DNA from: Pararge aegeria
Taxonomy: Eukaryota > Arthropoda > Insecta > Lepidoptera > Nymphalidae
DNA: 64,000 nucleotides
Assembly: GCF_905163445.1 (NCBI RefSeq)
Contig: NC_053201.1
Location: 14,890,001 to 14,954,000 of the forward strand
Direction: 5' to 3'
Within the stretch, counting starts at the first letter, position 1, and each line of letters opens with the position of its first letter. The notes beneath the pieces are model-generated. The model saw only the letters and a program-made list of their open reading frames with translations. It was not told where the DNA came from and did not search any database. The position numbers were made by a program, and so were the translations under genes. Shown in pieces: positions 18,865 through 30,762 of this stretch.

Positions 18865-21800
18865 TTACAATTTCATCATCTTTTTGACCCGCGGTCTTAA
18901 TGCCATACGAAGAGGACTATTCGTATTGGGAATCGCTTGAGAAGGTGAAGGTGCCTTTACTAGCTGATTTTCTGTATCTGTTACAGGAGACGAACCGACA
19001 ACAGAATTATCGAAACTTTTGAACGCTTCATCATTCATCTCTCTTTCTCCCGAGTTTTCATTATCCACCATGCCTGTTAAAGTATACCTAGATTTTTTAT
19101 AATTTTTGTCAAGTATTTGATCAACGTGTCTTCTACTAGTACGATTGTCATCGTCTGTTTTGACAACATAGGAGACGGGACCGGTTCTATCCAACACTAC
19201 ACCTTCCTTCCATTTTACTAAATTATTATTATAGTTCCGGACCAGAACCCGGTCTCCAGTGCTCATTTCTCGCAATGAGCCACCGCGACGTTCTTCTTGA
19301 CTTGATTGTTTATCGCGAATGACATCTCTGGTATTCGGTCGTAAAAGATCTAACCTGCCGCGTAACCTGTGTCCCAAAAGTGCTACGGAGGGTTCTTTTT
19401 GAGTGGTACAATGTTCTGTATTTCTATATGTAAATAAAAATGTACATAACGCTTTTTCTAAATTCACGTTTTCGATTATAGCCTTCTTTAATACTAGCTT
19501 TACAGTTTTAACAACGTTTTCAGCTGCACCGTTACTCGATGGATGATATGGGGCGACTAATATTCGCTTGATTCCATTCTTATTCAAATAATGTAAGTAT
19601 TCGGATGAAGAAAATGGTGGACCATTGTCGCTCACAATGACCTTGCATAGACCGAACCGGGCAAATATTTTGCGCAGGCAAGATATAACGGTAGCTGCCG
19701 AAGTATTTGGCACTGGTTCCACTTCCAACCATTTGGAATGAGCATCTAAAATAACTAAATAATATTTATTACGAAACGGACCTAAAAAGTCAACATTCAA
19801 CCGCGACCAAGGCTCCACCGGCCACTCCCACGAGTGCAGCGGCGCGGGCGGCGGCTGTGCGCGCAGCGCGGCGCAGGCGGTGCACTCGCGACACACGCGC
19901 TCAATATCGGCGTCCAAGCCGCTCCACCACAGATAGTTCCGAGCCAGCTGTTTCATTTTAACAACGCCTATATGCCCGGAATGTAATTCGTCTAACACAG
20001 CGGAGTGCAAACTGGCAGGGATAATTACTCTATATCCCCAAACCAAGCATCCCTGTTCTAAAAAAATATTTTCCCGCCTTAAATGATATTGTTTGTAACG
20101 ATCCGATTCAATTTGTTCGGGCCATCCGAACTTAACATACCCTACAATTTTGTTTAAAGTAGTGTCTTTAGCAGTTTGATATTTAATTTCGTGAAACGTT
20201 ATAGGCAATTTGTCCTCTATAAAAAATAAATAACTATTATTTCCGTTATTACTACTTGAAACGATACTTTGACGATTAACGTTTTCTTCTAAAGGCAAAC
20301 GAGACAACGCATCTGCGAAACAGTTTCTAGCCGAAGAAATAAATTCGATGTCAAAGTTGTACGCAGCTAAGCGAACTGCATATCTCTGTAAACGGCTAGC
20401 CGCCGTTTGCGGAATACCTTTGTTTTTACCGAAGATATAGCTTAAAGCCTTATGATCGCTGCGCAAAATGAAATGCCGACCAAACAGATACTTATCATGC
20501 CTGCTGACTCCAAACATTATGGCTAAGGCTTCTTTATCTAGCTGCGAATAATTACGCTCGGCCTCATTAAGAGTACGCGAGGCGCAACTGATAAGACGTT
20601 CCGATCCGTCGGAGTAGCGGTGCGTGAGAACCGCGCCGAGTCCATACGCGCTACTGTCCACCGACAACAGCAACGGTAACTTGGGATCGTAGTGTGCTAG
20701 CACAGGCGAACTACTGAGAATGTTTTTAACTCTTTTGAAGGCACTTTCACATTCGCAACTCCAATACCATTTTACATTTTTCTTTAGTAAATCGTATAAA
20801 GGTTTTAATACAGAACTCATGTTAACACAAAATTTATTGTAAAAGTTAACGAGACCAATAAAACTTTTTAATTGCGTTACGTCTTTCGGTGATGGCGCCG
20901 AAACAATAGCTTTTATCTTATTTGCATCAGTGTGTAGACCCTTTTTATCAATTTTGTATCCTAAGTATGTTACACTGTCCTTAAAGAATTCACATTTAGA
21001 CCAATTTACTCGCAACCCGGCCTCTTTTAATCGGGCTAAAACGGCACGTAAATTTTTGCAATGAGTCTCTCTGTCTTTGCCAGTCACACAAATATCGTCC
21101 TGAAAAGCTACAGTAGAGGATAAGCCACACAGAGTTTCTTCGATCAACTTTTCAAAATACTCAGGAACACATTTTATTCCAAAGGGTACTCGCTTGTAAA
21201 CGAAGGTGCCTATGTGTGTAGTTATAGCGGTCATGGGTTGCGAGTCCTCCGTTAATAACACTTCCTGATAGGCGTGGGACAAGTCTAATTTAGAAAACTG
21301 TTCGCCTCCCCCAAGGGTAGCAAATATATCTTCAATTTGTGGAAGAGGATAATGAAAATCTTTTAATAGCGGATTAATAGTGACCTTAAAGTCTCCACAA
21401 ATACGAATGTCTCCATTTTTTTTTATTATAGGAACAATAGGCGTACCGTAATCAGAACGGTCTACCTTATAAATGACGTCATCTCGCTGCAACCGCTCCA
21501 ACTCGCGCTCGACCGGCGCGCGAAGTGCGAGGGGAAGCGGGCGCGATTTAACGAAAATTGGAGTCTTGTCAGCTAAATGCAACTGCATTCGAGTTTTAAA
21601 AGTCCCAAGCCCATCAGCGAAAACCTCGGGAAATTCTTTCCTTAATAATTCTATAGTATTATCATTTTCGCATCTTTCGGATAAATTATGGCAATTTGTG
21701 ATATCGATTTGTAAAATTCTTATCCAGGCACGGCCTAGTAAAGGAGGGCCGCCGTTTTCAACAACATACAACGGTAATTTATACAAACGATTTTTACATT

Positions 21801-22902
21801 GTACATTTACCATAATATATCCCAGAGGTTCAATAACACTACCTGTGTAAGATCTTAACCTTAAATTTTTATGTTGTAAACAAACGCTAGAAAAATGATT
21901 ATCATAAAAATGCTTTGAAATTACAGAGATCTTACTACCAGTATCTATTTCAAATTTAACTACAGACTTTTCTACGTTTAATTTGATATAATACGGGCCG
22001 TCATTACCCTCGCAAATTATATTATAAAAATCTAAAACACTGTCATCGGAATCATTAAAAAACAACTGACCTTTTGTGTTTTTCTGTATAACCGCATCAC
22101 TACACTTATCAACATTACCGCACACGACCTTCAGGTGGCCCCTCTGCCCACACGAATCACAGCTGTAGAACTTGTAGCGGCACCGGGACGGCGGATGCCC
22201 GCTGCGCCCGCAACGCCAGCAGCCGCGCCGTGAGCCCTCGAGGCTCAGCGCACCGGCCCTGGCCGCCGCGTCTGCCTGCACGCCACCCGCTCCCTCGCGC
22301 CGTTTCATGCGCCCGCGCTCCGCGCGCGCTGGTGAGGATCTGATGCGATGCAGCCCTTCCGAGATGGCGCTGGAACTCGCCCCGGACGCTGCCTCCGCTG
22401 CATGTCTCTCCGCTGCCTCGAGCGCCAATGCGAGTTCTATTGCTCGCTTATAATCGATGTTCCGCTCGGCAAACAATCGTGACCTCATATCTTCACTTTG
22501 AAGGCCAGAAACAAACTGGTCTCTCAAATTTACCTCCAAAGAATCCCGAAAATTGCAATGTTTGGCGAGATGTTTTAGACTTTTCAAATAATCACTCACT
22601 ATCTCCCCTTGCCTTTGCTTCCTTTGCCGGAACATATGTCTCTCTGCGATCTCCGACCTTTGTGGCTCCAAGTGGTCTTTGACAATCTTCACTAATTGTT
22701 CAAACTTCTTGTCTTCCGGTAAATCCGGGGAACACAAGTCGCACATCAATTCGTAACATGCAATGCCGACATGTGTTACCAACGTGGCCACGTGTAAATC
22801 TTCACTGATGTTATTTAACGCAATAAATTGCTTCACCCGACGACAATATGCATCCCAGTTGTGGGAACTAACGTCAAAAGGCTCGATTTTACCAAAAGGC
22901 AT
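18865..22902 (-). CDS. Gag-Pol polyprotein of the Ty3/gypsy element
   Basis: 1,345 aa in one frame from ATG 22902. The frame is open further upstream but has no earlier ATG, and the PBS lies there. Order of domains: Gag capsid-like region (1-180), Ala/Arg-rich linker, two CX2CX4HX4C zinc knuckles (228-241 and 248-261), aspartic protease with D320-T-G-S, reverse transcriptase (catalytic D540 in LDLSHAYQ; F600-Q-D-D in place of the usual Y/F-x-D-D), RNase H (D749, D816), integrase zinc finger (H974, H977, Cys 1004-1010), integrase core D1038, D1092, E1128 (D-X35-E), and a C-terminal region with no evident chromodomain. All catalytic residues are present, so the element may be active. Gag and Pol share one frame, so no frameshift is needed. 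The codon pattern is patchy: the Gag linker (about 22180-22420) and the integrase finger (about 19800-19920) are strongly GC-rich in an AT-rich gene. Confidence 0.95.
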   Translation of the reverse strand: MPFGKIEPFDVSSHNWDAYCRRVKQFIALNNISEDLHVATLVTHVGIACYELMCDLCSPDLPEDKKFEQLVKIVKDHLEPQRSEIAERHMFRQRKQRQGEIVSDYLKSLKHLAKHCNFRDSLEVNLRDQFVSGLQSEDMRSRLFAERNIDYKRAIELALALEAAERHAAEAASGASSSAISEGLHRIRSSPARAERGRMKRREGAGGVQADAAARAGALSLEGSRRGCWRCGRSGHPPSRCRYKFYSCDSCGQRGHLKVVCGNVDKCSDAVIQKNTKGQLFFNDSDDSVLDFYNIICEGNDGPYYIKLNVEKSVVKFEIDTGSKISVISKHFYDNHFSSVCLQHKNLRLRSYTGSVIEPLGYIMVNVQCKNRLYKLPLYVVENGGPPLLGRAWIRILQIDITNCHNLSERCENDNTIELLRKEFPEVFADGLGTFKTRMQLHLADKTPIFVKSRPLPLALRAPVERELERLQRDDVIYKVDRSDYGTPIVPIIKKNGDIRICGDFKVTINPLLKDFHYPLPQIEDIFATLGGGEQFSKLDLSHAYQEVLLTEDSQPMTAITTHIGTFVYKRVPFGIKCVPEYFEKLIEETLCGLSSTVAFQDDICVTGKDRETHCKNLRAVLARLKEAGLRVNWSKCEFFKDSVTYLGYKIDKKGLHTDANKIKAIVSAPSPKDVTQLKSFIGLVNFYNKFCVNMSSVLKPLYDLLKKNVKWYWSCECESAFKRVKNILSSSPVLAHYDPKLPLLLSVDSSAYGLGAVLTHRYSDGSERLISCASRTLNEAERNYSQLDKEALAIMFGVSRHDKYLFGRHFILRSDHKALSYIFGKNKGIPQTAASRLQRYAVRLAAYNFDIEFISSARNCFADALSRLPLEENVNRQSIVSSSNNGNNSYLFFIEDKLPITFHEIKYQTAKDTTLNKIVGYVKFGWPEQIESDRYKQYHLRRENIFLEQGCLVWGYRVIIPASLHSAVLDELHSGHIGVVKMKQLARNYLWWSGLDADIERVCRECTACAALRAQPPPAPLHSWEWPVEPWSRLNVDFLGPFRNKYYLVILDAHSKWLEVEPVPNTSAATVISCLRKIFARFGLCKVIVSDNGPPFSSSEYLHYLNKNGIKRILVAPYHPSSNGAAENVVKTVKLVLKKAIIENVNLEKALCTFLFTYRNTEHCTTQKEPSVALLGHRLRGRLDLLRPNTRDVIRDKQSSQEERRGGSLREMSTGDRVLVRNYNNNLVKWKEGVVLDRTGPVSYVVKTDDDNRTSRRHVDQILDKNYKKSRYTLTGMVDNENSGEREMNDEAFKSFDNSVVGSSPVTDTENQLVKAPSPSQAIPNTNSPLRMALRPRVKKMMKL

Positions 22903-22919
22903 GATTTTAATTAAAATAA

Positions 22920-22931
22920 CCGACTGCGCCA
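22920..22931 (-). promoter_or_regulatory. Primer binding site (tRNA-Ser)
   Basis: TGGCGCAGTCGG, three bases after the 5' LTR. It is complementary to the 3' end of an insect tRNA-Ser (...CCGACUGCG plus CCA), the primer class known for the 17.6/297 group of gypsy elements. Recognised from memory of the tRNA acceptor stem. Confidence 0.8.
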
Positions 22932-22934
22932 AAA

Positions 22935-23032
22935 TGTAATGTACTTAATAAAACGACGGACTATCGCAGAATGGTTTATTGGTAGAACAACATAATGAAG
23001 TGCGGGCTAATTATTAAACTACCTACATTACA
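22935..23032 (-). repeat. 5' LTR of the gypsy element
   Basis: Base-for-base the same as the 3' LTR on reading. It directly abuts the second target duplication (23033-23037). Confidence 0.93.
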
Positions 23033-23037
23033 GGGGG
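23033..23037. repeat. Target-site duplication, right (GGGGG)
   Basis: Matches 18683-18687; see that entry for how the length was set. Confidence 0.8.
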
Positions 23038-23300
23038 GTAGGTAGTGACGAAAAATAACGATACGGGACTCTTACGAGGTCTCGTAATCGGAATGAGTTT
23101 CTGCGACTACCATTGTTTGTCGCGGGTAACGGGGAATCAGGGTTCGATTCCGGTGAGGGAGCCTGAGAAACTGCTACCACATCCAAGGAAGGCAGCAGGC
23201 GCGCAAATTACCCACTCCCTGCACGGGGGGGGAGGTACGGGTAGGTAGTGACGAAAAATAACGATACGGGACTCTTACGAGGTCTCGTCATCGAATAATC

Positions 23301-24743
23301 AATACACGAACTGCCCACACACTTGTAAATATAGACGCGCAAGATCGTTACACGAACCGCTTACCATTATAGTAAACTACTATGCAAACACACATAACAT
23401 ATACGCAATAAGGGAACTTTAAATTGGAGATTTTACCCTACCACACCCGTCTGTCTCATTTTGAAAACTATTCAAAATAATTGCTATTTTTCATTCTCAT
23501 TCAAATATAAATAATAGTAAATAATATATAATTTTTGACTGAACTGAACCCAAGTGCCCGGCCTGTGGCCGGGCACCCCTCGTATTCATGTTCTAATCTA
23601 ACCTAACCTAAATCTAGTTTTGACACCTTTAGACTTTAGATTCAAGATTTAATGTGAATATATGCATTAATAAAAACTCATTACTATTTTAATACTAGTT
23701 ATGCTGCTGTTGATGCACTGATGAAAGCCAGATAGCTAGATCAGTGTTTAGTTAGTCGTAGTTGCCGGTGGGCTGAGGTCTAAAGGAATCCAAACTAGTT
23801 TTAAAAGGTTTGGATAGGTTAGGTTAGGTTAGAACATGAATAAGACGGGTGCCCGGCCGCAGGCCGGTCACTTAGGTTCAGTTCCGTTTAAAAAAAAAAA
23901 AACAAAAAACAAAACGTACCAATACAAAGTACTCTTATTCATATTAGAAGATATTGTAAAATAACAATTACATTAATTTTTTTTTTTTTTTTTTCACTTA
24001 CACATTAGGCCCGTCGCGCCGCGCCACTACTATATGGGGCGAAGGTGCGAAGTCGACGGCGACGACAAAGTACCGAGTCTAAGGAGACTGATGGCGGCGC
24101 CACACAGTGGCGTTATGTCTCTATAAAAGTGGTGGTCTTTTATTATGTTATTTATTAATGGTATTATTTTAATATCATATCAATATTGTACCCCGCACAG
24201 GGGGGAGGTACGGGTAGGTAGTGACGAAAAATAACGATACGGGACTCTTACGAGGTCTCGCAATCGGAATGAGTACACTTTAAATATTTTAACGAGGTAA
24301 AATTTAAGGGCATTGAGGGTCTGGTGCCAGTGGTGGTTGATTAGATCCACACACTATACTTTTTATAATTATGTGGCGTTATGTCTCTATAAAAGTGGTG
24401 GTCTTTTATTATGTTATTTATTAATGGTATTTTTTTAATATCATATCAATATTGTACCCCGCACGGGGGGAGGTAGGGGGGTAGGTAGTGACGAAAAATA
24501 ACGATACGGGACTCTTACGAGGTCTCGTAATCGGAATGAGTTTCTGCGACTACCATTGTTTGTCGCGGGTAACGGGGAATCAGGGTTCGATTCCGGTGAG
24601 GGAGCCTGAGAAACTGCTACCACATCCAAGGAAGGCAGCAGGCGCGCAAATTACCCACTCCCTGCACGGGGGGGGAGGTACGGGTAGGTAGTGACGAAAA
24701 ATAACGATACGGGACTCTTACGAGGTCTCGTCATCGAATAATC
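23301..24743. repeat. Satellite monomer 9
   Basis: 1,443 bp, complete; second 18S-like block at 24461-24732. Has ctaatctaacc in the CCTAA triplet and acattaattt before the T-run. Confidence 0.9.
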
Positions 24744-26187
24744 AATACACGAACTGCCCACACACTTGTAAATATAGACGCGCAAGATCGTTACACGAAC
24801 CGCTTACCATTATAGTAAACTACTATGCAAACACACATAACATATACGCAATAAGGGAACTTTAAATTGGAGATTTTACCCTACCACACCCGTCTGTCTC
24901 ATTTTGAAAACTATTCAAAATAATTGCTATTTTTCATTCTCATTCAAATATAAATAATAGTAAATAATATATAATTTTTGACTGAACTGAACCCAAGTGC
25001 CCGGCCTGTGGCCGGGCACCCCTCGTATTCATGTTCTAACCTAACCTAAACTAAATCTAGTTTTGACACCTTTAGACTTTAGATTCAAGATTTAATGTGA
25101 ATATATGCATTAATAAAAACTCATTACTATTTTAATACTAGTTATGCTGCTGTTGATGCACTGATGAAAGCCAGATAGCTAGATCAGTGTTTAGTTAGTC
25201 GTAGTTGCCGGTGGGCTGAGGTCTAAAGGAATCCAAACTAGTTTTAAAAGGTTTGGATAGGTTAGGTTAGGTTAGAACATGAATAAGACGGGTGCCCGGC
25301 CGCAGGCCGGTCACTTAGGTTCAGTTCCGTTTAAAAAAAAAAAAAACAAAAAACAAAACGTACCAATACAAAGTACTCTTATTCATATTAGAAGATATTG
25401 TAAAATAACAATTACATTAATTTTTTTTTTTTTTTTTTCACTTACACATTAGGCCCGTCGCGCCGCGCCACTACTATATGGGGCGAAGGTGCGAAGTCGA
25501 CGGCGACGACAAAGTACCGAGTCTAAGGAGACTGATGGCGGCGCCACACAGTGGCGTTATGTCTCTATAAAAGTGGTGGTCTTTTATTATGTTATTTATT
25601 AATGGTATTATTTTAATATCATATCAATATTGTACCCCGCACAGGGGGGAGGTACGGGTAGGTAGTGACGAAAAATAACGATACGGGACTCTTACGAGGT
25701 CTCGCAATCGCAATGAGTACACTTTAAATATTTTAACGAGGTAAAATTTAAGGGCATTGAGGGTCTGGTGCCAGTGGTGGTTGATTAGATCCACACACTA
25801 TACTTTTTATAATTATGTGGCGTTATGTCTCTATAAAAGTGGTGGTCTTTTATTATGTTATTTATTAATGGTATTTTTTTAATATCATATCAATATTGTA
25901 CCCCGCACGGGGGGAGGTAGGGGGGTAGGTAGTGACGAAAAATAACGATACGGGACTCTTACGAGGTCTCGTAATCGGAATGAGTTTCTGCGACTACCAT
26001 TGTTTGTCGCGGGTAACGGGGAATCAGGGTTCGATTCCGGTGAGGGAGCCTGAGAAACTGCTACCACATCCAAGGAAGGCAGCAGGCGCGCAAATTACCC
26101 ACTCCCTGCACGGGGGGGGAGGTACGGGTAGGTAGTGACGAAAAATAACGATACGGGACTCTTACGAGGTCTCGTCATCGAATAATC
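24744..26187. repeat. Satellite monomer 10
   Basis: 1,444 bp, complete; second 18S-like block at 25905-26176. Shares acattaattt with monomer 9. Confidence 0.9.
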
Positions 26188-27616
26188 AATACACGAACTG
26201 CCCACACACTTGTAAATATAGACGCGCAAGATCGTTACACGAACCGCTTACCATTATAGTAAACTACTATGCAAACACACATAACATATACGCAATAAGG
26301 GAGCTTTAAATTGGAGATTTTACCCTACCACACCCGTCTGTCTCATTTTGAAAACTATTCAAAATAATTGCTATTTTTCATTCTCATTCAAATATAAATA
26401 ATAGTAAATAATATATAATTTTTGACTGAACTGAACCCAAGTGCCCGGCCTGTGGCCGGGCACCCCTCGTATTCATGTTCTAACCTAACCTAACCTAAAT
26501 CTAGTTTTGACACCTTTAGACTTTAGATTCAAGATTTAATGTGAATATATGCATTAATAAAAACTCATTACTATTTTAATACTAGTTATGCTGCTGTTGA
26601 TGCACTGATGAAAGCCAGATAGCTAGATCAGTGTTTAGTTAGTCGTAGTTGCCGGTGGGCTGAGGTCTAAAGGAATCCAAACTAGTTTTAAAAGGTTTGG
26701 ATAGGTTAGGTTAGGTTAGAACATGAATAAGACGGGTGCCCGGCCGCAGGCCGGTCACTTAGGTTCAGTTCCGTTTAAAAAAAAAAAAACAAAAAACAAA
26801 ACGTACCAATACAAAGTACTCTTATTCATATTAGAAGATATTGTAAAATAACAATTAATTTAATTTTTTTTTTTTTTTTTTTCACTTACACATTAGGCCC
26901 GTCGCGCCGCGCCACTACCATATGGGGCGAAGGTGCGAAGTCGACGGCGACGACAAAGTACCGAGTCTAAGGAGACTGATGGCGGTTATGTCTCTATAAA
27001 AGTGGTGGTCTTTTATTATGTTATTTATTAATGGTATTATTTTAATATCATATCAATATTGTACCCCGCACAGGGGGGAGGTACGGGTAGGTAGTGACGA
27101 AAAATAACGATACGGGACTCTTACGAGGTCTCGCAATCGGAATGAGTACACTTTAAATATTTTAACGAGGTAAAATTTAAGGGCATTGAGGGTCTGGTGC
27201 CAGTGGTGGTTGATTAGATCCACACACTATACTTTTTATAATTATGTGGCGTTATGTCTCTATAAAAGTGGTGGTCTTTTATTATGTTATTTATTAATGG
27301 TATTTTTTTAATATCATATCAATATTGTACCCCGCACGGGGGGAGGTAGGGGGGTAGGTAGTGACGAAAAATAACGATACGGGACTCTTACGAGGTCTCG
27401 TAATCGGAATGAGTTTCTGCGACTACCATTGTTTGTCGCGGGTAACGGGGAATCAGGGTTCGATTCCGGTGAGGGAGCCTGAGAAACTGCTACCACATCC
27501 AAGGAAGGCAGCAGGCGCGCAAATTACCCACTCCCTGCACGGGGGGGGAGGTACGGGTAGGTAGTGACGAAAAATAACGATACGGGACTCTTACGAGGTC
27601 TCGTCATCGAATAATC
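26188..27616. repeat. Satellite monomer 11
   Basis: 1,429 bp; lacks 15 bp between two ggcg copies (ggcggttatg near 26982), a deletion shared with monomer 17. Second 18S-like block at 27334-27605. Confidence 0.9.
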
Positions 27617-29060
27617 AATACACGAACTGCCCACACACTTGTAAATATAGACGCGCAAGATCGTTACACGAACCGCTTACCATTATAGTAAACTACTATG
27701 CAAACACACATAACATATACGCAATAAGGGAGCTTTAAATTGGAGATTTTACCCTACCACACCCGTCTGTCTCATTTTGAAAACTATTCAAAATAATTGC
27801 TATTTTTCATTCTCATTCAAATATAAATAATAGTAAATAATATATAATTTTTGACTGAACTGAACCCAAGTGCCCGGCCTGTGGCCGGGCACCCCTCGTA
27901 TTCATGTTCTAACCTAACCTAACCTAAATCTAGTTTTGACACCTTTAGACTTTAGATTCAAGATTTAATGTGAATATATGCATTAATAAAAACTCATTAC
28001 TATTTTAATACTAGTTATGCTGCTGTTGATGCACTGATGAAAGCCAGATAGCTAGATCAGTGTTTAGTTAGTCGTAGTTGCCGGTGGGCTGAGGTCTAAA
28101 GGAATCCAAACTAGTTTTAAAAGGTTTGGATAGGTTAGGTTAGGTTAGAACATGAATAAGACGGGTGCCCGGCCGCAGGCCGGTCACTTAGGTTCAGTTA
28201 CGTTTAAAAAAAAAAAAACAAAAAACAAAACGTACCAATACAAAGTACTCTTATTCATATTAGAAGATATTGTAAAATAACAATTAAATTAATTTTTTTT
28301 TTTTTTTTTTCACTTACACATTAGGCCCGTCGCGCCGCGCCACTACTATATGGGGCGAAGGTGCGAAGTCGACGGCGACGACAAAGTACCGAGTCTAAGG
28401 AGACTGATGGCGGCGCCACACAGTGGCGTTATGTCTCTATAAAAGTGGTGGTCTTTTATTATGTTATTTATTAATGGTATTATTTTAATATCATATCAAT
28501 ATTGTACCCCGCACGGGGGGAGGTAGGGGGGTAGGTAGTGACGAAAAATAACGATACGGGACTCTTACGAGGTCTCGCAATCGGAATGAGTACACTTTAA
28601 ATATTTTAACGAGGTAAAATTTAAGGGCATTGAGGGTCTGGTGCCAGTGGTGGTTGATTAGATCCACACACTATACTTTTTATAATTATGTGGCGTTATG
28701 TCTCTATAAAAGTGGTGGTCTTTTATTATGTTATTTATTAATGGTATTTTTTTAATATCATATCAATATTGTACCCCGCACGGGGGGAGGTAGGGGGGTA
28801 GGTAGTGACGAAAAATAACGATACGGGACTCTTACGAGGTCTCGTAATCGGAATGAGTTTCTGCGACTACCATTGTTTGTCGCGGGTAACGGGGAATCAG
28901 GGTTCGATTCCGGTGAGGGAGCCTGAGAAACTGCTACCACATCCAAGGAAGGCAGCAGGCGCGCAAATTACCCACTCCCTGCACGGGGGGGGAGGTACGG
29001 GTAGGTAGTGACGAAAAATAAAGATACGGGACTCTTACGAGGTCTCGTCATCGAATAATC
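27617..29060. repeat. Satellite monomer 12
   Basis: 1,444 bp. First 18S-like block has the cacggggggaggtagggggg form normally found only in the second block, which suggests conversion between the two sub-repeats. Second block at 28778-29049. Confidence 0.9.
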
Positions 29061-30762
29061 AATACACGAACTGCCCACACACTTGTAAATATAGACGCGC
29101 AAGATCGTTACACGAACCGCTTACCATTATAGTAAACTACTATGCAAACACACATAACATATACGCAATAAGGGAACTTTAAATTGGAGATTTTACCCTA
29201 CCACACCCGTCTGTCTCATTTTGAAAACTATTCAAAATAATTGCTATTTTTCATTCTCATTCAAATATAAATAATAGTAAATAATATATAATTTTTGACT
29301 GAACTGAACCCAAGTGCCCGGCCTGTGGCCGGGCACCCCTCGTATTCATGTTCTAACCTAACCTAAACTAAATCTAGTTTTGACACCTTTAGACTTTAGA
29401 TTCAAGATTTAATGTGAATATATGCATTAATAAAAACTCATTACTATTTTAATACTAGTTATGCTGCTGTTGATGCACTGATGAAAGCCAGATAGCTAGA
29501 TCAGTGTTTAGTTAGTCGTAGTTGCCGGTGGGCTGAGGTCTAAAGGAATCCAAACTAGTTTTAAAAGGTTTGGATAGGTTAGGTTAGGTTAGAACATGAA
29601 TAAGACGGGTGCCCGGCCGCAGGCCGGTCACTTAGGTTCAGTTCCGTTTAAAAAAAAAAAAACAAAAAACAAAACGTACCAATACAAAGTACTCTTATTC
29701 ATATTAGAAGATATTGTAAAATAACAATTAATTTAATTTTTTTTTTTTTTTTTTTCACTTACACATTAGGCCCGTCGCGCCGCGCCACTACTATATGGGG
29801 CGAAGGTGCGAAGTCGACGGCGACGACAAAGTACCGAGTCTAAGGAGACTGATGGCGGCGCCACACAGTGGCGTTATGTCTCTATAAAAGTGGTGGTCTT
29901 TTATTATGTTATTTATTAATGGTATTATTTTAATATCATATCAATATTGTACCCCGCACAGGGGGAGGTACGGGTAGGTAGTGACAAAAAATAACGATAC
30001 GGGACTCTTAGGTCTCGCAATCGGAATGAGTACACTTTAAATATTTTAACGAGGTAAAATTTAAGGGCATTGAGGGTCTGGTGCCAGTGGTGGTTGATTA
30101 GATCCACACACTATACTTTTTATAAATATGTGGCGTTATGTCTCTATAAAAGTGGTGGTCTTTTATTATGTTATTTATTAATGGTATTATTTTAATATCA
30201 TATCAATATTGTACCCCGCACAGGGGGAGGTACGGGTAGGTAGTGACAAAAAATAACGATACGGGACTCTTAGGTCTCGCAATCGGAATGAGTACACTTT
30301 AAATATTTTAACGAGGTAAAATTTAAGGGCATTGAGGGTCTGGTGCCAGTGGTGGTTGATTAGATCCACACACTATACTTTTTATAAATATGTGGCGTTA
30401 TGTCTCTATAAAAGTGGTGGTCTTTTATTATGTTATTTATTAATGGTATTTTTTTAATATCATATCAATATTGTACCCCGCACGGGGGGAGGTAGGGGGG
30501 TAGGTAGTGACGAAAAATAACGATACGGGACTCTTACGAGGTCTCGTAATCGGAATGAGTTTCTGCGACTACCATTGTTTGTCGCGGGTAACGGGGAATC
30601 AGGGTTCGATTCCGGTGAGGGAGCCTGAGAAACTGCTACCACATCCAAGGAAGGCAGCAGGCGCGCAAATTACCCACTCCCTGCACGGGGGGGGAGGTAC
30701 GGGTAGGTAGTGACGAAAAATAACGATACGGGACTCTTACGAGGTCTCGTCATCGAATAATC
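29061..30762. repeat. Satellite monomer 13 with an extra sub-repeat
   Basis: 1,702 bp: sub-repeat starts at 29868, 30130 and 30392, so three copies in place of two. The first two are 262 bp each and share private deletions (gacaaaaaa; cttaggtctcg), so one is a recent tandem copy of the other. Second 18S-like block at 30480-30751. Confidence 0.9.

Larger units (their letters stand above)
18688..23032 (-). mobile_element. Complete Ty3/gypsy LTR retrotransposon
   Basis: 4,345 bp with 98-bp LTRs that read identically, a PBS, a single gag-pol frame, a polypurine tract and a 5-bp target duplication. No env-like frame is present. Identical LTRs and an intact frame indicate a very recent insertion, into an already formed satellite array because the flanks are ordinary monomer. 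The LTRs are short for the superfamily. Confidence 0.95.
17542..23300. repeat. Satellite monomer 8, split by a Ty3/gypsy insertion
   Basis: Satellite parts are 17542-18687 and 23038-23300. The insertion sits in the G-run between gaggta and taggtag of the second 18S-like block (from 18667). This unit alone has lost about 34 bp covering the T-run (aatttaatatcgcgccgcg near 18213). Confidence 0.9.

Noticed and set aside
21473..21850. 125-codon plus-strand frame in the gypsy element
   Set aside because: Antisense shadow of gag-pol. No domain, and not expected in Ty3/gypsy elements.
22903..22932. Upstream start of gag-pol at a TTG near 22932
   Set aside because: That stretch is the primer binding site and lacks ATG. 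The first ATG is at 22902 and gives a normal Gag start.
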